The notes under the pieces are model-generated. The model was not told where the DNA came from, did no database searches, and saw nothing but the letters and a program-made list of their open reading frames with translations. A stretch of 64,000 nt of DNA from Bacillaceae bacterium OF18-1A (GTDB taxonomy: Bacteria > Bacillota > Bacilli > Bacillales > Bacillaceae_G): assembly GCA_027694045.1 (NCBI GenBank), contig JAQEWB010000004.1:186001-250000 (forward strand), given 5' to 3'. This document shows, piece after piece, positions 25,310-33,259 of this stretch (the first letter of the stretch is position 1; the number at the start of each line of letters is the position of its first letter). A program made the position numbers and the translations under genes.

Positions 25310-27064
25310 ATGAAGCTATTTCAATTAGAAAAATTTAATGCAACGAGGGGTAAAGGAATGCGAAGTACTATAGAAAAATTTAGGGATTATATAAAATTTA
25401 ATAAATACTTTTCTATGAGTTATCTTATAAAATATGGTTATTTTGATTTTAAATACAATTCAAAACAGCATAAAGAAGATTATATATTATCTAATATAGT
25501 ATTTAAAAAGGTATTTAATACAAATGAGTTAGAAGAAAAATATATAGAAATAAAAGTAGATGTAAAGTTTGATTCAAAAAAAGAAACTGTACCTATTTTG
25601 CTATCAACCTATAAAAATGAAGATGAAAGAAGAATATATAAACTTCCTAATATTTATTCTTATATTTGTCTTTGTAGACATCTTTATGAACATCAGAATA
25701 AATATATGGAAATTTTGGGTTCAAGTAATAAGTCCATCTCAAAGGAATTTTATAATTCTTCCTTTTTAGCTGGTAAAATTAAGCGTGAAGATAACAGAAT
25801 AGGAAAGAGGAAACTTTTTAAAACTGATATTCAAAACTTTTATCCTAGTGTATATACCCATTCGATTCCATGGGTTTTAGTTGGTAAATCTGAAGCCAAA
25901 AGGAACAAGAATGACAAAAAGAAATATTACAATATTCTAGATAATTTAATTCAAAAGTGTCAACTAGGGGAAACACATGGAATACCAACAGGAAGCTTTG
26001 CTTCAAGATTAATAGCAGAAATTTATATGTGTAAACTAGATGAAAAATTAAGTGAATATCAATATATAAGGTATGTTGATGATTTTGAGTTTCCATACAA
26101 TGATGAAAGTGAAAAGAGTCAATTTTATAAAGATTTAAACAAGGAACTAAATAGTTTAAATTTAAAAGTTAAGGTTGAAAAAAATCAAATAGATTTATTC
26201 CCATTTCAAGATAGTAATAATCTAGCCTTTTTCTTCGATTATTTTACGAAAAATGATAAAACAGCTAAAACTCAACAAAAAAGGATATATAACTTTATTG
26301 AAGAGAGTATTTATAAAGAAAGAGAAGGCTATAAAGGTTCATTAGTATTAATGTTTAAGGCATTAAAAGATAGTATAACTAGAAAAGAATTATATCAGGG
26401 TGCTTTTACAACTCCTATGTTAAATAAATTATTTAATTTAGTTTTAATGAAACCTAACCTAGCAGTTAATTACTTAGAATTTGTAGATGTTTTAGAAGAG
26501 GGAAAAGTAGAAAATGAATTAAAATATGGAATTAAAAAAATTGAAGCCCAAATTAAAGAAAATATAAATCGATATATTGATTTGAATTATAATCAAGAGT
26601 TATATTCATTACTCAGTATTTTTTACTATTTAGATATTTTGACAATTTGTTCTAAACAACAATTATTTAAAATAATAAAAGAAATGGATGATTTAAGCTC
26701 AATTTTGTCATTTGAACTTTTGTTACATGATGAAAGTAATATTGATGACAATCTCTTTAAAGTAATTGAAATAAAGCTTGAAAACTCAATGTCTTGGGAG
26801 GAAGAGTTTTGGCTTTTTAAATATCATGTGTTATATAGAATAAATGAAGATAAAAAATCAAAGTTATATAAAGAATTTAAAAATTATCTTTATAATCATT
26901 ATAATAATGGAATTGAGAAATCTAAATTTTTTAATCAGAATAACATAAAAAAAATAGAGTCACCAATTAATGTAGAATGGCAACATGCAAATAGTGATCA
27001 AGATATTTCAAGGTTTTTTAAAGTTTTACTAGATAAAAAAATATGCTTTATTCGTATAAGATAA
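25310..27064 (+). CDS. reverse transcriptase of the Abi/UG (defence-associated) type
   Basis: A 584-residue protein. RT motifs are present in order: motif A LFKTDIQNFYPSVYTHSIPW with D173, motif B GIPTGSFASRLIAEIYM (224-240), and motif C YIRYVDDFEF with D257 and D258. Both catalytic sites are intact. After about residue 300 the protein has no maturase or nuclease domain, only an alpha-helical, Lys/Glu/Asn-rich region of about 280 residues. This layout fits the UG/Abi reverse transcriptases, many of which abort phage infection. No group II intron RNA is seen. The start could instead be ATG 25358, where GAGGGG stands seven bases upstream. I cannot place it in a named DRT class. Confidence 0.85.
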   Translation: MKLFQLEKFNATRGKGMRSTIEKFRDYIKFNKYFSMSYLIKYGYFDFKYNSKQHKEDYILSNIVFKKVFNTNELEEKYIEIKVDVKFDSKKETVPILLSTYKNEDERRIYKLPNIYSYICLCRHLYEHQNKYMEILGSSNKSISKEFYNSSFLAGKIKREDNRIGKRKLFKTDIQNFYPSVYTHSIPWVLVGKSEAKRNKNDKKKYYNILDNLIQKCQLGETHGIPTGSFASRLIAEIYMCKLDEKLSEYQYIRYVDDFEFPYNDESEKSQFYKDLNKELNSLNLKVKVEKNQIDLFPFQDSNNLAFFFDYFTKNDKTAKTQQKRIYNFIEESIYKEREGYKGSLVLMFKALKDSITRKELYQGAFTTPMLNKLFNLVLMKPNLAVNYLEFVDVLEEGKVENELKYGIKKIEAQIKENINRYIDLNYNQELYSLLSIFYYLDILTICSKQQLFKIIKEMDDLSSILSFELLLHDESNIDDNLFKVIEIKLENSMSWEEEFWLFKYHVLYRINEDKKSKLYKEFKNYLYNHYNNGIEKSKFFNQNNIKKIESPINVEWQHANSDQDISRFFKVLLDKKICFIRIR

Positions 27065-27507
27065 TGTAAATTGGAAGATAGGGGAAATACTAATTATACC
27101 TTTATAGGTGTTTTTGACGCTTTAAGTGGGGAATAATTTTCACCAATTACATTGAGTTTTATTAGGAAGAAACGAGTTAAATAATGTTGTTTTTATCATG
27201 TTTTAAAAAAATTCTATGAGTCGTACTGACCGTATTACAAAATACAAGAAATAAACATTATAAGTACTCATAAAGGGTGTCTTTTTCTTTTGAAGTGAAT
27301 GAATGTTCATTCGAATATAACGATTTATGCAGATAATTAAGTAGAAGCCCTAATACCTCTGCATTCAGAGTTGAAAATATTATCATATAAAATAAAAGAA
27401 AAAGTGTTACTAGACATATTTTTAGCATGTGAATTATTGTATAGAAAAAGCGATATAGGGGTACGTATTATCTTTAGGACATCCCATTAATATATTAGCA
27501 GTATAGT
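27065..27507. other. intergenic region with orphan operator-like palindrome
   Basis: No gene is visible. TGAATGA-ATGT-TCATTCG at 27296-27313 matches the operator shape of TetR-family fatty-acid regulators of bacilli (TGAATGA-N4-TCATTCA, one mismatch), but no gene of that kind starts nearby. It may be a leftover from a lost gene. Confidence 0.4.
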
Positions 27508-27539
27508 GAAAAAGAGTGAACATTTTGTTCACCCTTTTT
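27508..27539. terminator. bidirectional terminator after the integrase gene
   Basis: AAAAAGAGTGAAC pairs with GTTCACCCTTTTT around a four-T loop, with T/A runs on both strands. It ends integrase transcription on the minus strand. Confidence 0.75.
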
Positions 27540-27541
27540 GT

Positions 27542-28561
27542 TTATAAATTATTAATTGGACTATGTTTATTATGTTGAGCTACAATATCTTTGCTTGTCA
27601 TATTAATATATTTTCTAACCATCTCAATTGATGAATGTCCTAATATCTTTTGAAGAGTCATCACATCACCATTATTAAGCAAATAATACTTTGCAAATGT
27701 ATGTCTGAAAGTGTGAGGAGAGATTCTTACACCCTTAATTCCTGCATTATCACCATACATTTTTAATCTCTGTCTAAAACGTGCAGGATCAATGGTATTA
27801 CCATAAACGGTAGCAAATATATGCAGAGTATCAAATTCCTCAACTTCAACTAGTAATTCACGCAGTAGCTTACTAGTCTTTTGGGAAATAGGCACATATC
27901 GAGTTTTACGGCTTTTTGTGTTAGCTCCTTTTAACTCAATCACATTCGTTTTAAAATCAATATCCTCTTGTTGAAGATTTAACGCTTCACTAATCCGCAT
28001 ACCTGTGTCAGCAAGCAACATCATTAATACATAATCTCTAAATCCGGCATATGTTCGTTGGTTTGGTTGTTTAAGTAAGATTTTTAATTGTTCAACGGAT
28101 AATGCTTCAATATTATCTTGTGCTTCTTTTAGTGGCTTGATTTTTGTAAATGGATTGGCTTGTACATATTCTTCTTCAACGAGAAAGTTGTAGAATGCTC
28201 TTATATGTTTCAGGATAGTATTTATATAAGAAACAGAGACACCAACGGATTTATATTCTTCCTTAACACAATGGTTATTTTTATGCTTAACGTGGTCGTT
28301 TTTCAAGTAATACAAGAACTCTCTCATAGTATTTGTATCGAGTGTATTAGGCGTTACGTCTTTATGATATTCTTCTAAATATCGATGAAATACTAAGAAA
28401 TATACCTTCTTATTTTCAAGTGTTTTTCTTGCAAGTCCTTCTGCTTCTTTCGCAAACATATAAATGTTAAATAACTCTTGGAATGTGTAAGTTTCAACTT
28501 GTTTAAACTCAATACTTGTACGACCTAACTTTGCTTTACCTCTTTTACCTGTTCTCGACAA
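27542..28561 (-). CDS. tyrosine integrase of the element
   Basis: It catalyses recombination between the element and the tRNA-Val attachment site. The N-terminal SAM-like core-binding domain is followed by the catalytic domain with TGMRISEAL (Arg near 188), HTFRHTFA (His and Arg near 286-289), LGHSS and VRKYINM (the tyrosine near 318). The frame is open to 28690, but GGGAGG lies nine bases before TTG 28561, giving 339 residues beginning with SRTGKRGKAK, as in Tn916/phage-type integrases. It lies 168 bases from the tRNA 3' end. Confidence 0.92.
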   Translation of the reverse strand: MSRTGKRGKAKLGRTSIEFKQVETYTFQELFNIYMFAKEAEGLARKTLENKKVYFLVFHRYLEEYHKDVTPNTLDTNTMREFLYYLKNDHVKHKNNHCVKEEYKSVGVSVSYINTILKHIRAFYNFLVEEEYVQANPFTKIKPLKEAQDNIEALSVEQLKILLKQPNQRTYAGFRDYVLMMLLADTGMRISEALNLQQEDIDFKTNVIELKGANTKSRKTRYVPISQKTSKLLRELLVEVEEFDTLHIFATVYGNTIDPARFRQRLKMYGDNAGIKGVRISPHTFRHTFAKYYLLNNGDVMTLQKILGHSSIEMVRKYINMTSKDIVAQHNKHSPINNL

Positions 28562-28728
28562 AATAAAACGCCTCCCTATATCGGTAATTTGGTTTACCGT
28601 ATAAGAAGACGTGAATGACTTGCACCCTAAAAAGTAAATGACCGCAACACTAGGGTAATTTTTGGTGTGCAAAGGATAAAACCTTAACACTTACAAACCC
28701 TTGTAAAATACGGTCTCATTTACAACTA

Positions 28729-28801
28729 TGATCCCGACTGGCCTCGAACCAGCGACCTCCACCCTGTCAAGGTGGCGCTCTCCCTGCTGAGCTACGGGAT
28801 C
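28729..28801 (-). tRNA. tRNA-Val, anticodon GAC
   Basis: The minus strand folds as a full 73-base tRNA: acceptor GATCCCG/CGGGATC with discriminator A, D arm GCTC...GAGC, anticodon stem CCACC/GGTGG with loop TTGACAG (anticodon GAC, reading GUC/GUU), and T arm GCTGG-TTCGAGG-CCAGT. No CCA is encoded. The anticodon arm is the insertion site of the integrative element to its left. Confidence 0.93.
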
Positions 28802-29066
28802 TCAACTAACGTTGATAAAACATTTAATCAGAAAATTAAGTTAATTATACAAGAATATCTGAAATCTTACAATGGTTTTTAATTGTAAGATTAAAGTGAA
28901 AACTAGTAGTGTGTTGCTTTCTAACTAGTTAATAGAAGTGGGGCGTTTGATATTCAATGTTCTACTAGCATCAATATGATTTTGAAAAAAGATAGGGAAA
29001 TATACAAGCATAACGAGCTCTTTTGCATTTAATATATTAAATATAAGTAAAGGAGTTTAATGATCT

Positions 29067-29591
29067 ATGTCAGACAAAAATAGCAAACATGTTAATCCAT
29101 GTACTCATCATTGTAATTTCCCTATTGCAGGACCACAAGGAATTCCAGGACCTGGTTCTACTCTGTTTTTTTCGAAAGACCAAGGAGATGCACCGATAAC
29201 TATTCCAGCTAATTCAAATAATTTTCAAATCATGACGGTTATCGTGAAGACAACTGAACATAATCAATTGGTTAAATTGGACGCTACTGTGAGCACCGAG
29301 GTACTTCCGACAGGTGGGGTAACTAATTTTCAATATGGGGTAAGGTACGCTATCTTTAGAGATGCGGCTGTTACGCCGTTAATATCCGCTTTGCAACAAG
29401 GTAACTATGACAGAAGTCTTGGTTTTTTACTTTATGATTGGCAACCAAATTTTACTTTTGTCGATACAGTTGCTTCTCCAGGGTTTCACATCTATCGGAT
29501 TGTAGCTACTGAAACATTCCCACGCTTAAATATAGATTCAATTACAGTTCGCAATCGAGGATTTACTGCTACTGTTTTTCCTGCTGTATAA
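29067..29591 (+). CDS. collagen-stub protein, possible exosporium or surface component
   Basis: A 174-residue protein with no signal peptide. The N-terminus carries Cys/His residues and a short collagen-like stretch, GPQGIPGPGS. The rest (about 40-174) is beta-rich and could form a jelly-roll-like domain like those in B. cereus exosporium proteins. Collagen-like repeats without signal peptides are common in spore-surface proteins of this group; that role is inferred. ATG 29067 has only a distant AAGGAG (about 15 bases upstream). No neighbour supports a pathway. Confidence 0.5.
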   Translation: MSDKNSKHVNPCTHHCNFPIAGPQGIPGPGSTLFFSKDQGDAPITIPANSNNFQIMTVIVKTTEHNQLVKLDATVSTEVLPTGGVTNFQYGVRYAIFRDAAVTPLISALQQGNYDRSLGFLLYDWQPNFTFVDTVASPGFHIYRIVATETFPRLNIDSITVRNRGFTATVFPAV

Positions 29592-29782
29592 AGCATTATC
29601 AATAATTTGACTTACGCAAACCTTGTTGTTTTTGCAAAGTAAAACAAAAGATGACAAACTGTACTTGTTACCTTCAAGATACATTTCCACTTGTTTTCGT
29701 TTTACAATATGTAAAACGGTTCATAGAGCATTCTCTGATATATTCCATTTTTTCTGAAGTTAAGTGCATTTGTTTAGGCTTT

Positions 29783-29818
29783 AACCTGCATTTCGAGTGG
29801 TGGAATGCAGGTTATTTT
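29783..29818 (+). terminator. Rho-independent terminator
   Basis: AACCTGCATTTC pairs with GGAATGCAGGTT and is followed by ATTTT. It lies in a 429-base stretch after the collagen-stub gene that otherwise shows no gene before the next start at 30021. Confidence 0.7.
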
Positions 29819-30020
29819 CGGTTTCTGTGGTTTGTGATATAGATGTATTCAGTATTTTATGATCGATTTGATGTCGTGTGATTTTCATATATATAGTAGG
29901 AATTTAACTCTTCAATATTCAAATTGGCCAATATATCCTTTTTACAATCTATTAAAAATCATGTATAACAGAAGTACAAGGTTATTATATATACTTAGGA
30001 GTAGAAGGAGATTAGTTATA

Positions 30021-30248
30021 ATGGTAAGAAAAACGTTCAAGATGCGTGTGTCTAGAAATAGAACGATTTCGATTAATGGTTCGATTCTTGATGTGGATGT
30101 TACACATGATGAGTTTTTGCAAGAGTTTGTTGAGTGGGTCGATTCTAAAGGGTGGTCGTTTATGGGAATGACAGATGAGATTACGCCTGAGGAAGCTAGT
30201 CAAAAGTTAATAGATGCGTTAATAGATGAGAAGGATAAGAAAGAGTAA
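30021..30248 (+). CDS. small hypothetical protein
   Basis: A 75-residue soluble protein (MVRKTFKMRVSRNRTISINGSILDV...). The start is set by AGAAGGAG ending ten bases before ATG 30021; the frame extends upstream without support. The sequence is rich in Asp and Glu near the C-terminus (DEITPEEASQKLIDALIDEKDKKE). I recognise no family. Confidence 0.6.
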   Translation: MVRKTFKMRVSRNRTISINGSILDVDVTHDEFLQEFVEWVDSKGWSFMGMTDEITPEEASQKLIDALIDEKDKKE

Positions 30249-30400
30249 TTCCTTCTTATTTTTATTGTATATGTATGTTATTTATCGTAAAAGTGTGATA
30301 TAGTAAAAAACGTTGAATATTTTTCCAATTTAATACAAATTATATGTAGATTGGTAGGTTCATTTTTTGATTGGGGAGTAAATTGAAAAGGGAGAGTCAT

Positions 30401-31690
30401 ATGGTAAATTTTAAGAAGATTTTGGCTTTTATTACAGTTATTTGTTTATTTTTTTTGACACCTATGACGTTACAGGCTGAGACAAATATTGGGGTGAATC
30501 CAGAACAAGTGGCACCACCACCTGCGGAAGGTCCGAATGTTTTTAGTCAGTTTGCAGCTACGATTGATGCGAAAACGGGAGATGTGTTATATGACAAAAA
30601 TGCACATCATCGTGCGTTTCCGGCTAGTATGACGAAAGTGTTAACGGCAATTTTGCTTATGGAGTATACGAAGCCAGAGGATCAATTTACGTTTTCACAA
30701 TTAGCGTTAGATCAAGAGAAGAGTAATTATCAAATTGAGTTTCAACCTGGGGAGACAATTAATAGAAATACTGCGCTTATGATTTTGATGGTGTTAAGTG
30801 CGAATGATGTGTCGTATGCGATTGCAGAGCGCATTGGTGGAAGTGTTGAGAATTTCGCTAATATGATGAATGAAAAGGCAAAGCAATTAGGAGCTACAGA
30901 TAGTCATTTTGTAACACCAAATGGATTGCATGATCCGAATCATTATACAACGCCATATGATATGGCTATGATTACGAGAGGTGTGCAAAAGTATCCTGAA
31001 ATTTTACAAGCAATGAATACGAAAAGAACGACAGTGACGACATCTAACCAGACTGTTTCTATTTTTAACAAGTCTACTTATTTTGAGAATCCATATAGTA
31101 TTGGTGGTAAGACAGGGTTTACGAATGAAGCGCGTAATACGCTCGTTTTATTAAATGAGAAGGATGAAAATCGTATTATAAATGTGGTAATGGCTTCTCA
31201 AAGACCTGAAATTTATGAAGATTTGAAGCAGATGGCAGAATATTCGTTCGGACAATTTGTGAAGCAAACTGTATTAGATAAACATAGCTGGCATCAAAAG
31301 ACAACGTATTTAAATAAAGATATTGATAGCGAACTTGAAAAAAGTGCAGAGCTCATGCTTAAGAAAGATGAAGGGAAAAATGTGAAAACTATTTTCCGGG
31401 CGGCTGCGCTAGATAAAGAATCGTTGTATCATAAAGGAATCCATCGCGGTGAAGTGGTTGGAGCAGTTGATATTACGAAAAATAATCAAACAATTGCGAC
31501 TATAAATGTTCTTTCAAAAGAAGATGTTACTTTTGCGATGCCTAAAAAAGATACAGTTGCGGCTCCTGAAGTAAAAGAATCTAATGTGAAAATGATAAGT
31601 GTTGGGATAGGAGCTATTGTATTATTTGGAGCCATTTTATATGTAGTGATACGCCGAAATACACAAGGAATGAAATCAGAAGAAAAATAA
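30401..31690 (+). CDS. D-alanyl-D-alanine carboxypeptidase (PBP5/DacF type)
   Basis: It removes the terminal D-Ala from peptidoglycan pentapeptides outside the membrane. A signal peptide (cleavage after LQAE near 26) precedes the penicillin-binding domain, with SMTK at S76-K79, SAN at 133-135 and KTG at 237-239, all intact. A C-terminal beta domain (about 290-395) and a membrane helix near 403-421 anchor it. ATG 30401 follows GGGAGAG; upstream in-frame TTG 30371 is weaker. The final length is 429 residues. Which paralogue it is (DacA or DacF-like) I leave open. Confidence 0.92.
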   Translation: MVNFKKILAFITVICLFFLTPMTLQAETNIGVNPEQVAPPPAEGPNVFSQFAATIDAKTGDVLYDKNAHHRAFPASMTKVLTAILLMEYTKPEDQFTFSQLALDQEKSNYQIEFQPGETINRNTALMILMVLSANDVSYAIAERIGGSVENFANMMNEKAKQLGATDSHFVTPNGLHDPNHYTTPYDMAMITRGVQKYPEILQAMNTKRTTVTTSNQTVSIFNKSTYFENPYSIGGKTGFTNEARNTLVLLNEKDENRIINVVMASQRPEIYEDLKQMAEYSFGQFVKQTVLDKHSWHQKTTYLNKDIDSELEKSAELMLKKDEGKNVKTIFRAAALDKESLYHKGIHRGEVVGAVDITKNNQTIATINVLSKEDVTFAMPKKDTVAAPEVKESNVKMISVGIGAIVLFGAILYVVIRRNTQGMKSEEK

Positions 31691-31699
31691 ATTACTAGT

Positions 31700-31735
31700 A
31701 AAAGACTGTGAAGGGATTTTATCACAGTCTTTTTG
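31700..31735 (+). terminator. Rho-independent terminator
   Basis: AAAGACTGTGA pairs with TCACAGTCTTT, followed by T residues, after the carboxypeptidase gene. Confidence 0.8.
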
Positions 31736-31777
31736 TCTTTATATATTAAAAGTAACTAATAATTGTAAATTTTCTTA

Positions 31778-31830
31778 TTGCATTTCTATTTTGTTCGTTA
31801 TATTATTTACTTGTGTTCTTGTTAAAGAAC
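31778..31830 (+). promoter_or_regulatory. sipW promoter with SinR operator
   Basis: TTGCAT (31778-31783) and TATTAT (31801-31806) with 17-base spacing form a likely sigma-A promoter. GTTCTTGTTAAAGAAC (31815-31830) is a 16-bp palindrome just downstream, at the expected start site, and a half-site GTTCG lies in the spacer. SinR binds GTTCTYT-type half-sites in B. subtilis, so repression of sipW-tasA by SinR is inferred. Confidence 0.7.
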
Positions 31831-31885
31831 GATATGGATATTGCATACTTCAAATAATATAAAACAACGGAGAGGAAGAGAAACG

Positions 31886-32455
31886 ATGAAATTAATTTGG
31901 AAGGTGATTAGCAACGTTATCTCATTTGTTTTATTTGCATTGATGGTTTGCTTAGCTTTTGTAGTTATTTCTTCAAAAGCGAGCGGTGGCGACCCAACAG
32001 TGATGGGATATCAATTTAAGAGCGTTCTGTCAGGATCGATGGAACCAACATTTTTAACAGGATCAATCATTGCAATAGAGCCGACGAAAGATGGTTCTAA
32101 ATATCAAAAAGGTGATGTGATTACCTTTAAAGAGAAAGATGAAAAAATTATCACTCACCGTATTATCGGTGTGAAAGATACAAATGGAAAAGTAATGTAT
32201 GAAACAAAAGGGGATAACAACAACGGCCCAGATTTAGAGCCAGTACTTGCAGAGAATGTAATCGGAAAATATGCAGATATTACAGTTCCTTATGCTGGAT
32301 ATGCATTAAATTATGCAAATTCAAAAGCAGGGGCAGCATTACTTCTTATTATTCCTGGAATCTTTTTACTTGGCTATTCCGCAATTTCTATCTTCAGTGC
32401 TATTCGTAGTATCGACGGGGAAAAGAAAGATAAAAAAGTAGAACAATCCGTCTAA
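31886..32455 (+). CDS. sipW: signal peptidase I, SipW (ER) type
   Basis: It processes the TasA/CalY fibre proteins. This 189-residue protein has an N-terminal membrane helix (about 8-28), the catalytic serine S51 in LSGSMEPTF and a histidine, H91, in ITHRIIGV that replaces the lysine of ordinary bacterial signal peptidases, the hallmark of the SipW subclass. A C-terminal membrane helix (about 148-170) follows. ATG 31886 is preferred over 31841 because it lies after AGAGGAAGAG and gives the normal length. tasA follows 59 bases on. Confidence 0.95.
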   Translation: MKLIWKVISNVISFVLFALMVCLAFVVISSKASGGDPTVMGYQFKSVLSGSMEPTFLTGSIIAIEPTKDGSKYQKGDVITFKEKDEKIITHRIIGVKDTNGKVMYETKGDNNNGPDLEPVLAENVIGKYADITVPYAGYALNYANSKAGAALLLIIPGIFLLGYSAISIFSAIRSIDGEKKDKKVEQSV

Positions 32456-32514
32456 TTTGTTTGGTTATACTTTCCGGTAGGAAGTTAACAAATATATATT
32501 AAGGGGATATGGAC

Positions 32515-33105
32515 ATGACTTTAAAGAAAAAATTAGGGATGGGTATCGCATCAGCAGTGTTAGGGGCTGCATTAGTTGGCGGAGGAACATTTGCATTCTT
32601 TAGCGATAAAGAAGTGTCAAACAATACATTTGCGTCTGGTACGCTTGACTTAGCACTAAATCCATCAACAATTGTGAAGGTGGATAATTTAAAACCAGGT
32701 GATACAATTGAAAAAGAGTTTAAATTAGAGAACAAAGGTACATTGGATATTAAAAAAGTACTATTAAATACAGAATATAATGTAGAAGATGTGAAGAATG
32801 ATAATAAGAAAGACTTTGGTGAAGATATCGAAGTAGTTTTCTTGAAAAATATTGATAAAAAAGATGAAGTAATTAAGAGAATGACATTAAAAGAATTGCA
32901 GAGTAAAACAATGACTGCTGCAGAAAATGATCTAGTAAGTTGGTTGTGGCCTGAGAAAGGTATTAAAGCTGGAACGAATGATTCATTTAAAGTGAAATTC
33001 CACTTTATTAATAAAAATGAAGATCAAAATGAATTCCAAGGTGACAAGCTTCAATTGAAATGGACATTCGAAGCACAGCAAGGCGATGGCGTAGAGAAAA
33101 AATAA
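32515..33105 (+). CDS. tasA: TasA, biofilm fibre protein of the CalY/TasA family
   Basis: A major secreted fibre subunit of B. cereus biofilms. The N-terminal signal peptide (about residues 1-29, MTLKKKLGMGIASAVLG...) is cut by SipW near FAFFSD. The mature domain is the beta-sandwich of the TasA/camelysin family: NNTFASGTLDLALNPS, then LKPGDTIEKEFKLENKGTL. ATG 32515 is chosen because AAGGGGA lies eight bases upstream; ATG 32509 is too close to it. The protein has 196 residues and is paralogous to CalY at 34417. A terminator follows. Confidence 0.92.
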   Translation: MTLKKKLGMGIASAVLGAALVGGGTFAFFSDKEVSNNTFASGTLDLALNPSTIVKVDNLKPGDTIEKEFKLENKGTLDIKKVLLNTEYNVEDVKNDNKKDFGEDIEVVFLKNIDKKDEVIKRMTLKELQSKTMTAAENDLVSWLWPEKGIKAGTNDSFKVKFHFINKNEDQNEFQGDKLQLKWTFEAQQGDGVEKK

Positions 33106-33109
33106 TCAT

Positions 33110-33142
33110 AAAAAGAGACTATCTAAATGATAGTCTCTTTTT
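33110..33142 (+). terminator. terminator of sipW-tasA
   Basis: AAAAAGAGACTATC pairs with GATAGTCTCTTTTT around a five-base loop. Confidence 0.85.
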
Positions 33143-33218
33143 ATGATAACGATGAAATGTAAAAAGAAACGAAGTTTTTCTATCATTTTGTAATTCACTT
33201 TATTATAATAAAGATATA

Positions 33219-33234
33219 GTTCTTTATAGAGAAC
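33219..33234 (+). promoter_or_regulatory. SinR operator-like palindrome
   Basis: GTTCTTTATAGAGAAC is a 16-bp palindrome of the same form as those at sipW and calY. A further GTTCG half-site lies at 33239-33243. It is about 26 bases before the start of the gene it should control. Confidence 0.6.
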
Positions 33235-33259
33235 GAGTTGTTCGATAGGAGAGATTAAG

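Larger units (their letters stand above)
17853..28774. mobile_element. integrative element inserted at tRNA-Val, about 10.9 kb
   Basis: Limits are set by the shared 17-bp tRNA anticodon-arm sequence at 17853-17869 and 28758-28774. The integrase lies beside the intact tRNA, the classical arrangement. The interior is visibly more AT-rich than the flanking core genes, and it holds a restriction-like nuclease, a replication-like gene, a GIY-YIG protein, a resolvase and a reverse transcriptase. No conjugation or phage structural genes are seen, so it is an island, a mobilisable element or a decayed element. Confidence 0.75.
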
